Source of the DNA: Bacillota bacterium
Lineage (GTDB): Bacteria > Bacillota > Clostridia > Lachnospirales > Lachnospiraceae
NCBI GenBank assembly: GCA_023457255.1
Contig: JAEWMB010000028.1
Coordinates: forward strand, 15,462-79,461
Direction of reading: 5' to 3'
DNA length: 64,000 bases
Within the stretch, counting starts at the first letter, position 1, and each line of letters begins with the position of its first letter. Of the stretch, positions 1 to 8,323 are shown piece after piece. The notes under the pieces were generated by a model. That model was not told the DNA's origin. It did not search any database and saw only the letters and a program-made list of their open reading frames with translations. The position numbers were made by a program, and so were the translations under genes.

Positions 1-816
1 ATTCTCAATATAATCCTTTTTCGCTTTTAATATGTAATCAATTACAGCTGCCCTTTGATTTGTGGATGTTCCTTCAGAGGATTCTATAAACAAAGAATGA
101 ATTTCCTCATAGTTAAAAAACCACAGTGGGATATGTAATCCGTCATCATTATCAGATATCTTAATTTGCTCCGCATAGCTAAGCTGAGTATATTCACCAT
201 GTAAATCATATACAATAATATTTGCGTGTGGTAGCTTACTTGCCTTCTCAAGAATATTTGCCACTGTAAATGATTTTCCACTTCCTGTGCTTCCCACAAT
301 GCAAGCATGTCGCTGAAAGAACTTGTTACCATCTAAAACAGCTTGTACTTCTCGATTACTTGCATATCTTCCAATCACCAATTTCTCTAATGTTGATGAT
401 GCAGAGTCATCTAATGAATTCATAATAACGGATAACGCTTCTCCCTCAGCAAGATAAACTTCACTATTAATTTCAGGATACGTATTGATAGCTCTTATAA
501 AAACATTCGTTTTCTTCGAACCCAATTTTAAATAAAAACTACCTACTAACGTAATATTGCATACATTGGTAGAATGCGACACCTCTTCATCTACATAAAC
601 GTCCTCACTATCATCAATCTCTATTCTTTTTTTACTAACCTTTGTTATTATTCCAATTAATTTTTCATCAGCATTATCTCCACTCATAATTGAAATGTCA
701 TTTATCTTTAACCTATTTAAGATTTCCTCTTCTGACACCTCGACTGTAACTTTTTTTGTATCAACATTAACCACAGATCCTATACTGTTAACCAAGTATT
801 CTTTTAGTGTTTTCAT
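1..816 (-). CDS. HerA-type (DUF87) ATPase of a SIR2-HerA pair, 3' end beyond window
   Basis: The first 272 codons are visible; the gene runs off the left edge. An N-terminal beta-rich HAS-barrel-like region (about residues 1-125) precedes a P-loop GSTGSGKS (about 175-182) and the HerA hallmark YDLHGEY (about 203-209). HerA-family proteins are hexameric DNA-translocating ATPases. The ATG has an AGGAGAAAAG ribosome site and lies 13 bases after the SIR2 stop codon, so the two are co-transcribed. SIR2 followed by herA is a known anti-phage arrangement in which the two proteins form one complex. The missing C-terminus cannot be judged. The family call is strong; the defence role comes from the pairing. 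Confidence 0.88.
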   Translation of the reverse strand, partial: MKTLKEYLVNSIGSVVNVDTKKVTVEVSEEEILNRLKINDISIMSGDNADEKLIGIITKVSKKRIEIDDSEDVYVDEEVSHSTNVCNITLVGSFYLKLGSKKTNVFIRAINTYPEINSEVYLAEGEALSVIMNSLDDSASSTLEKLVIGRYASNREVQAVLDGNKFFQRHACIVGSTGSGKSFTVANILEKASKLPHANIIVYDLHGEYTQLSYAEQIKISDNDDGLHIPLWFFNYEEIHSLFIESSEGTSTNQRAAVIDYILKAKKDYIEN

Positions 817-829
817 CTTTTCTCCTATT

Positions 830-1894
830 CTAGCTGAAAAATACGTCTGCAAATTCATCCATATTCCATAAACTTCTATTGATTTCTATTTTTTCTCCCT
901 TATAAACCATATATTCTTTATCATCTTTTTGGTAAAATATTGTAATCTTATGATTTTTTAATGCTTTTTCAATTACATCATCTTTAATCTCCTTCGAAAG
1001 AATCAAAACATTTTTACATGTATTTTGGAATATTACTGTATTAAAATGAGAGTCATTAAACCCATATCCATATATCAAAAGTGAATAAGGTTTGTTAATA
1101 TCTGATATAAGTTCATTAAAACCTTCCCTCATAGTTCTAAACGTGTTATTTAACATTCCTGCCTCATATTTTGAACTCCCAGGTGCTATTATTTCTATAT
1201 CATCACTGTTTTTCGACAAAAAATAAAAATCATTTATCAAATATTCTTTTCCATTTTTTATCACCCAGTTAATTGAGCCATGAGGTTTAAAGAGTCGAAC
1301 AAAAAAATTATTTCTCAGATTATATTGATACTCTGGATTTTTCAATCTAAGCGGATCAAAGCTTTGAAAAATCTCTCCTTTAAATCCAGTAATAACCGAG
1401 ACACTGCATTTGTCACACAATATCTCCACTATTCTGTCATAATTTGGTGTCATAATATCGATTATTCCATGATTAACACTACAAGTACTTTTTAAGTATA
1501 ATAAAAGCTTTTCAAATCCAGAAGACCGCTCATATATTTCAGATAATCTTTTTTGTTCTTCCTGTAAGATAAATGCAGATGTAGCTTTTTTTATTTCATC
1601 AACTAATTGATTTTCAGAAGAATTTATAGTTTTTAATCCTTCCTCTAACCCAACTCGTTCAATCTCTGACTCCTTAGACTCCCACGCTTCCTTTACTACT
1701 TTGATTGGATGTTTATTCATTTTCTTCTTTAGCTCCTTGGATAATTCCCACATACCAGGAACTCCGAAAGAAGCCGATAGGCCTGTACCAACAATAATCT
1801 TTGGCATGTTATTTCTTGAAAGATTATCATTTTTTAAACTAATTATTATTTCGTCAAATTCATCACTATCGCATGATATTTTTGTAAAATCCAC
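830..1894 (-). CDS. SIR2-family NAD-binding protein, defence effector paired with HerA
   Basis: This 354-residue protein has the SIR2 nucleotide-binding signatures: GTGLSASFGVPG (about 36-47), TPNYD (149-153, the TTNYD position) and KPHGS (203-207, the KLHGS position). The start is GTG, nine bases after GGAGGGGAG. In defence systems such SIR2 domains typically cleave NAD+ on phage infection, which starves the cell and blocks phage growth. It lies about 21 bases after the TOPRIM gene and 13 bases before herA, so it could be read from the hsd promoter. It has no zinc-ribbon cysteines of the deacetylase sirtuins. NAD-depleting activity is inferred from the family. Confidence 0.88.
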   Translation of the reverse strand: MDFTKISCDSDEFDEIIISLKNDNLSRNNMPKIIVGTGLSASFGVPGMWELSKELKKKMNKHPIKVVKEAWESKESEIERVGLEEGLKTINSSENQLVDEIKKATSAFILQEEQKRLSEIYERSSGFEKLLLYLKSTCSVNHGIIDIMTPNYDRIVEILCDKCSVSVITGFKGEIFQSFDPLRLKNPEYQYNLRNNFFVRLFKPHGSINWVIKNGKEYLINDFYFLSKNSDDIEIIAPGSSKYEAGMLNNTFRTMREGFNELISDINKPYSLLIYGYGFNDSHFNTVIFQNTCKNVLILSKEIKDDVIEKALKNHKITIFYQKDDKEYMVYKGEKIEINRSLWNMDEFADVFFS

Positions 1895-1915
1895 TTATTC
1901 AATCTCCCCTCCAAG

Positions 1916-2548
1916 TCAAGATTCTAGCTTCCCATTAATTCTCTCCATCCACTTATAATCATCACTTCCAAGCAAATCCATAAATCTTCCAAAATTACTA
2001 CTTCCACCAATATTATCAATCATATCCAACCGCTTAACTCTTTGACACATATCGTAATAATTCTCAGCAGTTATAAACTCCATTAAAGATTTAATTTGAT
2101 CTGCTCTTGCCTTATAATTTATAACACCGGTATACGCATTTACTAACGGTGCATTGGCAGATTTTAATGGTTTTAGAATTGTATCGTCACCCCAATGCTT
2201 TATAATAATTTGCATTGTACATGGATTTGCATAAATGATCACTTCTTTAGCAGCATTATCAACTCCATGAAACTCATTGATTTTACGTTTTATATCCTCA
2301 AATTGCTCATATGGTTTCTTTTCAGTATCACAGAACACAAGTACAAGTTCGTATGCACCATTCTGGTATCTATCCTGGTATCTTGCTGGAATATTACCGT
2401 TTCCACATGCATTATCTAGTAGAACTTCATACTGCGAATTCCATACCTGTAACTTTTTCAGTCTATCAAGATAAGCATATTCTTCATTACCTTCACAGAT
2501 AATACAAATTTTATGCTTATCTAAGAATATAGGAAGATTATTCGGCAT
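1916..2548 (-). CDS. RloB/AbiLii-like TOPRIM-type nuclease partner of the upstream ATPase
   Basis: A protein of about 210 residues opening with a hydrophobic strand and ICEGNEEY, followed by LVFCDTEKKP. This E...DxE spacing is typical of the small TOPRIM-like proteins in the RloB / DUF4276 group. NPCTMQIIIKHW further on resembles the NPCFE-type motif of that group. I chose the second ATG (2548), nine bases after GGGAG; the first ATG (2554) is only three bases away. It overlaps the ATPase gene by about 11 bases, so the two are translationally coupled. By analogy with AbiL, PARIS and OLD-type systems the ATPase would sense phage and this protein would cut nucleic acid. Nuclease activity is inferred. 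Confidence 0.7.
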   Translation of the reverse strand: MPNNLPIFLDKHKICIICEGNEEYAYLDRLKKLQVWNSQYEVLLDNACGNGNIPARYQDRYQNGAYELVLVFCDTEKKPYEQFEDIKRKINEFHGVDNAAKEVIIYANPCTMQIIIKHWGDDTILKPLKSANAPLVNAYTGVINYKARADQIKSLMEFITAENYYDMCQRVKRLDMIDNIGGSSNFGRFMDLLGSDDYKWMERINGKLES

Positions 2549-3818
2549 CAGCATCCACTCCCTTCACATTCCCCTTAATACTTAAAAGAGATTTGATCAA
2601 TTCTGGATCTGGAAGTGCTCCAAGAGCTCCCTTTCTATATTTCTCCATAACATCTGTGGTATCTCCTCTCACACCTTGTTGTGCTGTAAAATCTGCTAGT
2701 GAGTATACATACACTCCAGATTCATCTTTATGAACAAACCAAATTTGTTCCTTGCGGAACATTTTCTTACAATCCATAAGATTGATATCATGAACTGTAA
2801 ATATCATCTGTGCACCAGTATTAAGTTCATTATTAAACATAGCTACAATTGCTCTAGTTAATTTGAAATGAATGCTACTATCTAATTCGTCCACAACAAG
2901 AATTCTGTCTTTTTCTAATCCTTCTATAACATAACTTGCAATGGCCGCAATCTTTTTTGTTCCAGTAGAATCAAACATCATACTAGGAACATGCACTCCT
3001 TTATATGTGGATACTAATCGAATCTGATCCATAATTATTTCTGGAATATCTAGTACCTTTTCTTCAGGTTTTTCATCTTCTTTACTAGCTTTTATTTTAA
3101 TTTTATCTATATCTACATATTCAAAATTATCCATATATAAATCAGAGTTTTTAATAAACTCTACGACTTTTTCTTGTAACTGATTTCTATTTTTCATCAG
3201 TTCTATCGTATGTTCCATTGGAATGTTATCCATATTAATAATATCAATCTTTTCTGCAAAGCCAACGAGAATATGCTTCATATCATCAAGGTGTTTAAAC
3301 TTACTGGTATCGATTAGATAGCACAACAAATTATTCTTTGAAACAACTGGTATCATTGTTAGAACATCTTCATCAACGCATTGATACTCTTCATTTATTG
3401 TATCTTTCTTAAGCCAACACACTTCTCTTTCATTTCCATATTGATCCTTAAGAATTTCGACAAAACATTCATAAATATATTCCTCTTTATCAGAATCATA
3501 TTTGAAATCATATGCAAATTTTCTTCCTAATGCCATAAACGTTACACCAAGCTCACATATATCGCTAACCGAAAAAATATTAGACATCAATCCATTTTTT
3601 TTGTTTAATAAAATTTGTTTAATAGCTCTAATGCATTTTACGAGACATGTTTTTCCTGCATTATTAGGTCCATATATTCCTGCCGTTTTAAGTATGTTAA
3701 AATTATTCTCTTTGTGAACATTTGTAGAAAACTTTTTATTTCTCATATCTGCTTTCATCGAAAATCTAATTTCATTCTCAAATGCATAACAGTTTTTTGC
3801 TCTAATCTCTATAATCAT
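2538..3818 (-). CDS. AAA15/AAA_21-type ATPase (RloA/AbiLi-like)
   Basis: A 426-residue SMC/OLD-like ATPase. The N-terminus has the usual form of the family (MIIEIRAKNCYAFENEI), with Walker A GPNNAGKTCL at about residues 50-59, a Walker B ILVVDELDSSIH in the C-terminal half and the switch-histidine strand MIFTVHD. No C-terminal nuclease domain is fused; that role falls to the next gene. The ATG at 3818 follows GGAGG by eight bases. ATPase + TOPRIM pairs lying next to type I restriction genes are the classical R-linked ORFs (rloA/rloB). It could equally be typed as AbiL-like; the subtype needs profile comparison. Confidence 0.78.
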   Translation of the reverse strand: MIIEIRAKNCYAFENEIRFSMKADMRNKKFSTNVHKENNFNILKTAGIYGPNNAGKTCLVKCIRAIKQILLNKKNGLMSNIFSVSDICELGVTFMALGRKFAYDFKYDSDKEEYIYECFVEILKDQYGNEREVCWLKKDTINEEYQCVDEDVLTMIPVVSKNNLLCYLIDTSKFKHLDDMKHILVGFAEKIDIINMDNIPMEHTIELMKNRNQLQEKVVEFIKNSDLYMDNFEYVDIDKIKIKASKEDEKPEEKVLDIPEIIMDQIRLVSTYKGVHVPSMMFDSTGTKKIAAIASYVIEGLEKDRILVVDELDSSIHFKLTRAIVAMFNNELNTGAQMIFTVHDINLMDCKKMFRKEQIWFVHKDESGVYVYSLADFTAQQGVRGDTTDVMEKYRKGALGALPDPELIKSLLSIKGNVKGVDADAE

Positions 3819-3915
3819 AGGTCATTCCTCCAAATTTTATCTATATAACAGTATTATATCACTTTTAATTTTTTATGCAACTTATTTACACGAAAAATAT
3901 TGTCAATCCTGTAGT

Positions 3916-3950
3916 AAAAGCAGCCTATATTAAATAAGCTGCCTTTTTTC
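3916..3950 (-). terminator. Terminator after the truncated hsdS / tnpV remnant
   Basis: Minus-strand stem GGCAGC/GCTGCT with a loop of about 13 bases, flanked by A and T runs. It sits directly after the remnant stop codon, so it probably belonged to the transposon gene, and it may reduce read-through from hsdMS into the ATPase/TOPRIM/SIR2/HerA genes. Confidence 0.6.
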
Positions 3951-4075
3951 TACCTTTCCATGATATCTTGCACAACAATCTCCTCCGCCCTAATTCTAAT
4001 ATTATTCATCATTCCGACCCATTTCATCTGATTCTTTGCCTTCAATTCTTCCGTCACTCCCTCTTTTAACTTCAT
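3950..4075 (-). pseudogene. 3' remnant of a transposon gene tnpV
   Basis: In the frame shifted from hsdS, the minus strand reads MKLKEGVTEELKAKN, then QMKWVGMMNNIRIRAEEI, ending VVQDIMER and a stop at 3950-3952. This is the characteristic C-terminus of TnpV, a small protein carried by Tn4451-type and other Firmicute transposons. About 40 residues remain; no N-terminal part or ribosome site is present. It begins exactly where hsdS stops resembling its family, so it marks the breakpoint of the rearrangement that truncated hsdS. The assignment rests on recognition of the tail motif. Confidence 0.65.
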
Positions 4076-4688
4076 CTTCTACTGTATAACCCCTAAAACC
4101 AATTCTCCCTCTTATTTCTCCAATGTACTTTATTTTAGTTTGTATCCACCCTAAACTGTTAGAATATGTTCTTTCAGTAATAAGTGATTTTTTATATTTC
4201 TGTAATATCTCAATTTGCTTTTCAATGTCAATTGCAATATCGTCAATTTTTTTACATTGCTCATCTAAAAAGTCTGCTATAAGAGTTTGCTCTGACAATT
4301 CTGGATACGCAACTGCTATTTTGCTGAGTATTTCAGTGTTAATTGCCGGATACGCTATTCCATAAGAAAATTTATCTACCTCTTGCACAAATCCCTCTGA
4401 TATACAAAAATAATAAAGATATTTAGGATATAACTTTTCTCCTGGTGTATAAACAGCAAAACCTGTTGAAGCAATTATATTTGAAGAATTTTCAACATAT
4501 GCAATTGCCTTTAAATAGGTACGCACTGTTGAGATAATATCAACATAACTAAAAGTAAATGTCGGAGGTGTAGTTTCACTAATTACTTTTTGGTTACAAT
4601 TAGAAATATATTTTAGTGGTTGAAAACTCCAACTCTCTGGAATATCCCCAATCCAAGTAATTCCACTCGATTTCATATTTTCACTCAT
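4002..4688 (-). CDS. hsdS: Type I restriction specificity subunit HsdS, truncated in its second half
   Basis: The N-terminus (SSGITWIGDIPESW) is typical of HsdS. One complete target-recognition domain follows, then the conserved helix (FLDEQCKKIDDIAIDIEKQIEILQ split over residues about 140-165). A second recognition domain starts with IKYIGEIRGRIGFRGYTVED and then breaks into unrelated residues where a tnpV remnant begins. The 228 residues compare with about 400 for a two-domain HsdS. Its ATG overlaps the hsdM stop (TAATG), so it is translated by coupling. A half HsdS can in some systems dimerise and recognise a symmetric site; otherwise this is a pseudogene. No hsdR lies in the window. Confidence 0.82.
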   Translation of the reverse strand: MSENMKSSGITWIGDIPESWSFQPLKYISNCNQKVISETTPPTFTFSYVDIISTVRTYLKAIAYVENSSNIIASTGFAVYTPGEKLYPKYLYYFCISEGFVQEVDKFSYGIAYPAINTEILSKIAVAYPELSEQTLIADFLDEQCKKIDDIAIDIEKQIEILQKYKKSLITERTYSNSLGWIQTKIKYIGEIRGRIGFRGYTVEDEVKRGSDGRIEGKESDEMGRNDE

Positions 4689-6811
4689 TATAAAACCTCA
4701 CTTTCAGCAAGATTTTTGATTTTATTTGCTAAATTTTTTTCAATCTCCATAAACTCAGCAAGTAAATCGTCTGCCTTTTCAGGTTCTTTATATTCATAGA
4801 AAAATCGTGTAAATGGAAATTCTGCACCTAATTTTTCTTTGTTAGTGGAGCTTTCTGCTTTACTTTCATCAAAATCATAAAACCATAAAGCGTCTGGCAC
4901 ATGAGGATATACTTCTTCATTAAAATATTCTTCCACATCTTTTGTCAGTTTAATAATTTCAGTATCTTTTGTGGTTTTATCTAATATGATTTCGCCCTTT
5001 TTATCCTTTTGCACCTCAGCTGTTTTATCAATTTCACTCATTATCATTGCAATAGAAGTAAGTCTGCTTGCAGAATAGCCCTCTACTTTTGAAATAGCGC
5101 CTTTTATTGCCTTTTCAAACAATGCGTAATCTTTGTAAATCTTATCAGAAATGTTATTATTCAAGGCTTCTAAACAGTCATTAACAAATTGCTGTCCTAA
5201 AATATACTTCTGATAATTTTTTTCGTCCGCAGTACTGCGAGGGTTCATTTCTTTTAAAGTTTCGAATTCTGTTTCATTAAACACAGAAGAATTGCTTGTA
5301 AAATAACTGCTTGTTTTTAATTTCTCAATAGTATCTGCATTTATAGCTCCTGACCGTTGTAGTGGCTGATACACTGCATATTCTTTATACATAAACTCTT
5401 CATTACTAAAAATTTTACAGTATTTATTCTCTTTGAATTCGGAATATAACTCGGTTATTAGCTTAATACTATCTCGATCAATTTCTCTACGCTTTTTACC
5501 TAGTGATTTTCTTAATGGTTTCCACATATCCACAGCGTTAATAAGCTGAACTTTACCTATTCTACCTTCACGCTTATTCTTTGAAAGAATAAAAATATAA
5601 ATTCCAATATCTGTGTTATAAAACAACTGTGATGGTAAAGCAATAATTGCCTCCACCAAATCCTCTTCTAACATTTTTCTTCTAATTTGACTTTCACCAC
5701 TGGTAGTTCCACCAGAAAACAGTGGAGAACCATTTGTAATAATAGCAGCACGACCTTTTTTATCATCAAGTTTATTGATTGCGTGTTGCATAAACAATAG
5801 CTGCGCATCTCCTGTTCCTGGTAATCCCCATTCAAAACGTCCACCTTTTTTATTTTCATCACGTACAGCTTTTTCCTGTCCATCAGGTGTATCTTTTCCT
5901 CCCCAAGGAGTACCAAATGGTGGATTCATTATAACAAGGCGCATTTTTTGATCTGGAAAACAATCTTGTTTAAGTGTATTTCCAGCAGGTTCTCCGCCAA
6001 TAATATTTTTAATATCTTGTCCTTTAATCAACATATCAGCAAGACAAATAGCATAAGACTCGTCAATTATTTCTTGCCCAAATAACCTAACATCAATATT
6101 TGGATTATAGTATTTCAAAAAATCTTGTGCAGTAGAAAGCATACCACCACTACCACAAGCAGCGTCCAAAACTGTGGCTACCTTGCCTTCGTCAGTTAGT
6201 AAATCTTCACAGCCTTCGGCAAGCAGTACATTTGCCATGAGACGGATAACTTCTCTTGGTGTATAGTGATCACCTGCTTCTGCATTTTCTGAGAAACGAC
6301 GGATAATATCTTCGAATATATAACCCATTTTCATACTGTCAACACTATGGGTATATAAATCAAGTTCAGAGAATTTTTTTACAACTCCAAATAGTCTGTT
6401 GTTTTTATCCATCTTGGTAATCTGCTTCGAAAACTCAAGACTATTTAAAATAATTTGTATATTAGCAGAAAAGCCTTCAATATAGCTTTGAAAGTTTTCT
6501 GCGATATTCGAACTGTCATTTAATAAATTTGTAAGATTAAATCTACTTGTATTATAAAAAGGATATCCTGAAATCTGATTCAGAATTGCTGCTGGCGCAT
6601 TAGGGTTAGATTCAAATTTTGCCACAACCAAATCTTTCTTTTCTTCCAAGGCACACTCAAAGCGACGAATAATAACCATCGGAATTATTACTTCTTTATA
6701 TTTGTCAGAAGTGTATGCACCTCTAAGTGAGTTCGCTATAGACCAAACTAAACCTACTTCTTTACTTACATCAACTGGTTTATAATCCAGCAAAAAATCT
6801 TTATTATCCAT
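4688..6811 (-). CDS. hsdM: Type I restriction-modification DNA adenine methylase
   Basis: Methyltransferase subunit of a type I restriction system, using S-adenosylmethionine to make N6-methyladenine. It has an HsdM N-terminal helical domain, then GDHYTPREVIRLM, the SAM-binding motif AACGSGGML and the catalytic NPPFGTPW. At 707 residues it is longer than the usual 500 or so, with a charged C-terminal extension. I start it at ATG 6811: GGAG lies nine bases upstream, whereas the further upstream ATG is poorly placed. The first eight bases overlap the end of the XRE gene, so regulator, methylase and specificity gene form one operon. With hsdS cut and hsdR not seen, it may act as an orphan methylase. 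Confidence 0.93.
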   Translation of the reverse strand: MDNKDFLLDYKPVDVSKEVGLVWSIANSLRGAYTSDKYKEVIIPMVIIRRFECALEEKKDLVVAKFESNPNAPAAILNQISGYPFYNTSRFNLTNLLNDSSNIAENFQSYIEGFSANIQIILNSLEFSKQITKMDKNNRLFGVVKKFSELDLYTHSVDSMKMGYIFEDIIRRFSENAEAGDHYTPREVIRLMANVLLAEGCEDLLTDEGKVATVLDAACGSGGMLSTAQDFLKYYNPNIDVRLFGQEIIDESYAICLADMLIKGQDIKNIIGGEPAGNTLKQDCFPDQKMRLVIMNPPFGTPWGGKDTPDGQEKAVRDENKKGGRFEWGLPGTGDAQLLFMQHAINKLDDKKGRAAIITNGSPLFSGGTTSGESQIRRKMLEEDLVEAIIALPSQLFYNTDIGIYIFILSKNKREGRIGKVQLINAVDMWKPLRKSLGKKRREIDRDSIKLITELYSEFKENKYCKIFSNEEFMYKEYAVYQPLQRSGAINADTIEKLKTSSYFTSNSSVFNETEFETLKEMNPRSTADEKNYQKYILGQQFVNDCLEALNNNISDKIYKDYALFEKAIKGAISKVEGYSASRLTSIAMIMSEIDKTAEVQKDKKGEIILDKTTKDTEIIKLTKDVEEYFNEEVYPHVPDALWFYDFDESKAESSTNKEKLGAEFPFTRFFYEYKEPEKADDLLAEFMEIEKNLANKIKNLAESEVL

Positions 6812-7226
6812 TTTCATTTTCTCCTTTATTTTCATCAGCAAAAGTTTGAAATAGTTCTTTTACCCTTGTTATTTGTTCTTTTGTAAGCTTTTTACTATTT
6901 ATCAACCTAAAAACATCAAATAGTTCTAGATTACTATTAATGGTTTCACATACATCAGGCGGTGGTGTTTTACGTATAGTTGCATACAACTTATCCATTA
7001 CCGCACGTTGCTTTGGGGGAGGTTTTAATTCTTCAATGATTTTTGCATATACATCATGACTTGGAGAATTAACACCATCCTCGATATACTTCATATTAGA
7101 GGGAGGAAGTCCGACAGCTTGTGCTAACTTTCGTTGACTTAATTCACCACGGTTTTTAGCAATTTCTACACCAAGCTTTGTCTTAGCTTTTTCCATATCT
7201 TTATCTTTAATAACACTATTCGCCAA
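6804..7226 (-). CDS. XRE-family helix-turn-helix regulator of the hsd operon
   Basis: A DNA-binding protein of about 140 residues. The helix-turn-helix is in LSQRKLAQAVGLPPSNMKYIE, followed by the typical EDGVNSPS turn; the C-terminal half is helical with no recognised domain. I start it at TTG 7226, seven bases after AAGGAGG; the longer reading frame starts with another TTG that overlaps the ribosome site. It precedes hsdM with an eight-base overlap. A 17-base palindrome lies over the probable transcription start, which fits an autoregulating controller that limits methylase and downstream defence genes. That role is inferred from position. Confidence 0.78.
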   Translation of the reverse strand: MANSVIKDKDMEKAKTKLGVEIAKNRGELSQRKLAQAVGLPPSNMKYIEDGVNSPSHDVYAKIIEELKPPPKQRAVMDKLYATIRKTPPPDVCETINSNLELFDVFRLINSKKLTKEQITRVKELFQTFADENKGENENG

Positions 7227-7253
7227 TTGACTTCCTCCTTCCAAACATTCTAT

Positions 7254-7270
7254 GTTCTATAACATAGAAC
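7254..7270 (-). promoter_or_regulatory. Palindromic operator of the XRE-hsd operon
   Basis: GTTCTAT-AAC-ATAGAAC is a perfect 7+3+7 palindrome located just downstream of the -10 element and upstream of the XRE ribosome site. A repressor bound here would block transcription start, which suggests autoregulation by the XRE protein. Confidence 0.6.
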
Positions 7271-7271
7271 A

Positions 7272-7300
7272 ATTATATCATTTATGTCCCGTATTCACAA
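7272..7300 (-). promoter_or_regulatory. Promoter of the XRE-hsdM-hsdS operon
   Basis: TTGTGA and TATAAT separated by 17 bases on the minus strand, immediately before the palindromic operator. The stretch 7227-7599 otherwise holds only this promoter, the operator and a divergent promoter for the plus-strand operon. Confidence 0.65.
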
Positions 7301-7504
7301 TGTTTCTGGTGAAAAAATATAAATAAATTTTATTGTCAGTCTATCATTTTGCATCACTATAAAAACAGGTAAGAAATTCAAAAAAGGTACAACCTTTCTA
7401 ACTTTCTAAGGGCGGCAGGAAAGTGAAATTCCGGGATTTTATATAGTTTTTTCAAGTGGTATAGAATGTTGTTTTGAATACACAAAAAATATTATAACAT
7501 ACAC

Positions 7505-7534
7505 TTGACATACACAAAACCTACATAATATATT
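7505..7534 (+). promoter_or_regulatory. Promoter of the small-gene operon at 7600
   Basis: TTGACA and TATATT separated by 18 bases, about 65 bases before the start codon at 7600. Confidence 0.5.
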
Positions 7535-7599
7535 GTCAATAGGAAGTTTTCAAGAACCATATAAAAAACATACAATACAATTTTTGGAGGTAATATATT

Positions 7600-8121
7600 A
7601 TGGGAAAAACAATCGCCATAAGAGGTAAAAAAGAGATAGTTGCAGTATTTAATAAATACGCAAGATTGGCGGGAAACCAGGATCAGGGAAGACCTCAGTC
7701 AGCTACAGATTTTGTAAAATACATTGCAGAACGTCTAATGAATGAGGATACCAAAGCAGAACTTAAGGCAGCATCGAAGCTATCGATTGATGTGAGCAAT
7801 ATTGAAGATAATTCAGTACCATCATCAATTAAGATCCCTATTGAAATTGATGATGAAGAGTGGAATAAGGCAATGGAGGTATTTAGATATGTCTTTGATC
7901 TTAAAGGAAATCCTCAGATGCCATATTTTATTAGGGTTGCAGGAATGGCATGTATTAAAAGAATAGAAACCCAGAATGCTGAACTTGGAATTGTTGAAGA
8001 GAATGAAGTAAAAGATGTTAATAAAAATGTTATGGATGTTGAATCCTTCAAGAAACTCAGTACAGATGACAAGCTCATTGAGATTTATAAGCTTTTAATT
8101 GAAAGGGGACGTTTAATATGA
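7600..8121 (+). CDS. Unknown protein, first gene of a small island operon
   Basis: A 173-residue protein I do not recognise. It starts MGKTIAIRGKKEIVAVFN after a strong GGAGG at nine bases. The middle segment (about residues 80-120) reads as a strand followed by helices, IPIEIDDEEWNKAMEVFRYV, which recalls small ribbon-helix-helix DNA-binding proteins of mobile elements, but this is only an impression. The charged C-terminus has no visible motif. It overlaps the next gene by ATGA, so the pair is translationally coupled. It lies divergently from the hsd operon and between the defence genes and guaA, which suggests an integrated-element gene. Confidence 0.6.
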   Translation: MGKTIAIRGKKEIVAVFNKYARLAGNQDQGRPQSATDFVKYIAERLMNEDTKAELKAASKLSIDVSNIEDNSVPSSIKIPIEIDDEEWNKAMEVFRYVFDLKGNPQMPYFIRVAGMACIKRIETQNAELGIVEENEVKDVNKNVMDVESFKKLSTDDKLIEIYKLLIERGRLI

Positions 8122-8312
8122 TACCTGTTAATCAGTTGTCTAAAAAAGATGTACAGCGCTTACGCAAAAAGAGCTACGGGACAAATAGTAAATCCATTAC
8201 GATTACATACCAGGAAGTAAAAGATATGCAGAAGCATTTACAAACATTATTTGAAGGCAGTGTTCAGATGAGCTTTGCTGAGAAAATTGCATGTAGAAAT
8301 AAGGAATATTAA
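8118..8312 (+). CDS. Small unknown protein coupled to the gene at 7600
   Basis: A basic 64-residue protein (MIPVNQLSKKDVQRLRKKSY) with no motif I recognise. Its ATG overlaps the TGA of the previous gene by four bases, which is the main evidence that it is real. A third reading frame with a good ribosome site follows directly. Confidence 0.5.
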   Translation: MIPVNQLSKKDVQRLRKKSYGTNSKSITITYQEVKDMQKHLQTLFEGSVQMSFAEKIACRNKEY

Positions 8313-8323
8313 GGAGAAGACCT

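Noticed and set aside
5668..5916. 82-codon frame within hsdM
   Set aside because: Same-strand out-of-frame shadow of the methylase gene with no ribosome site.
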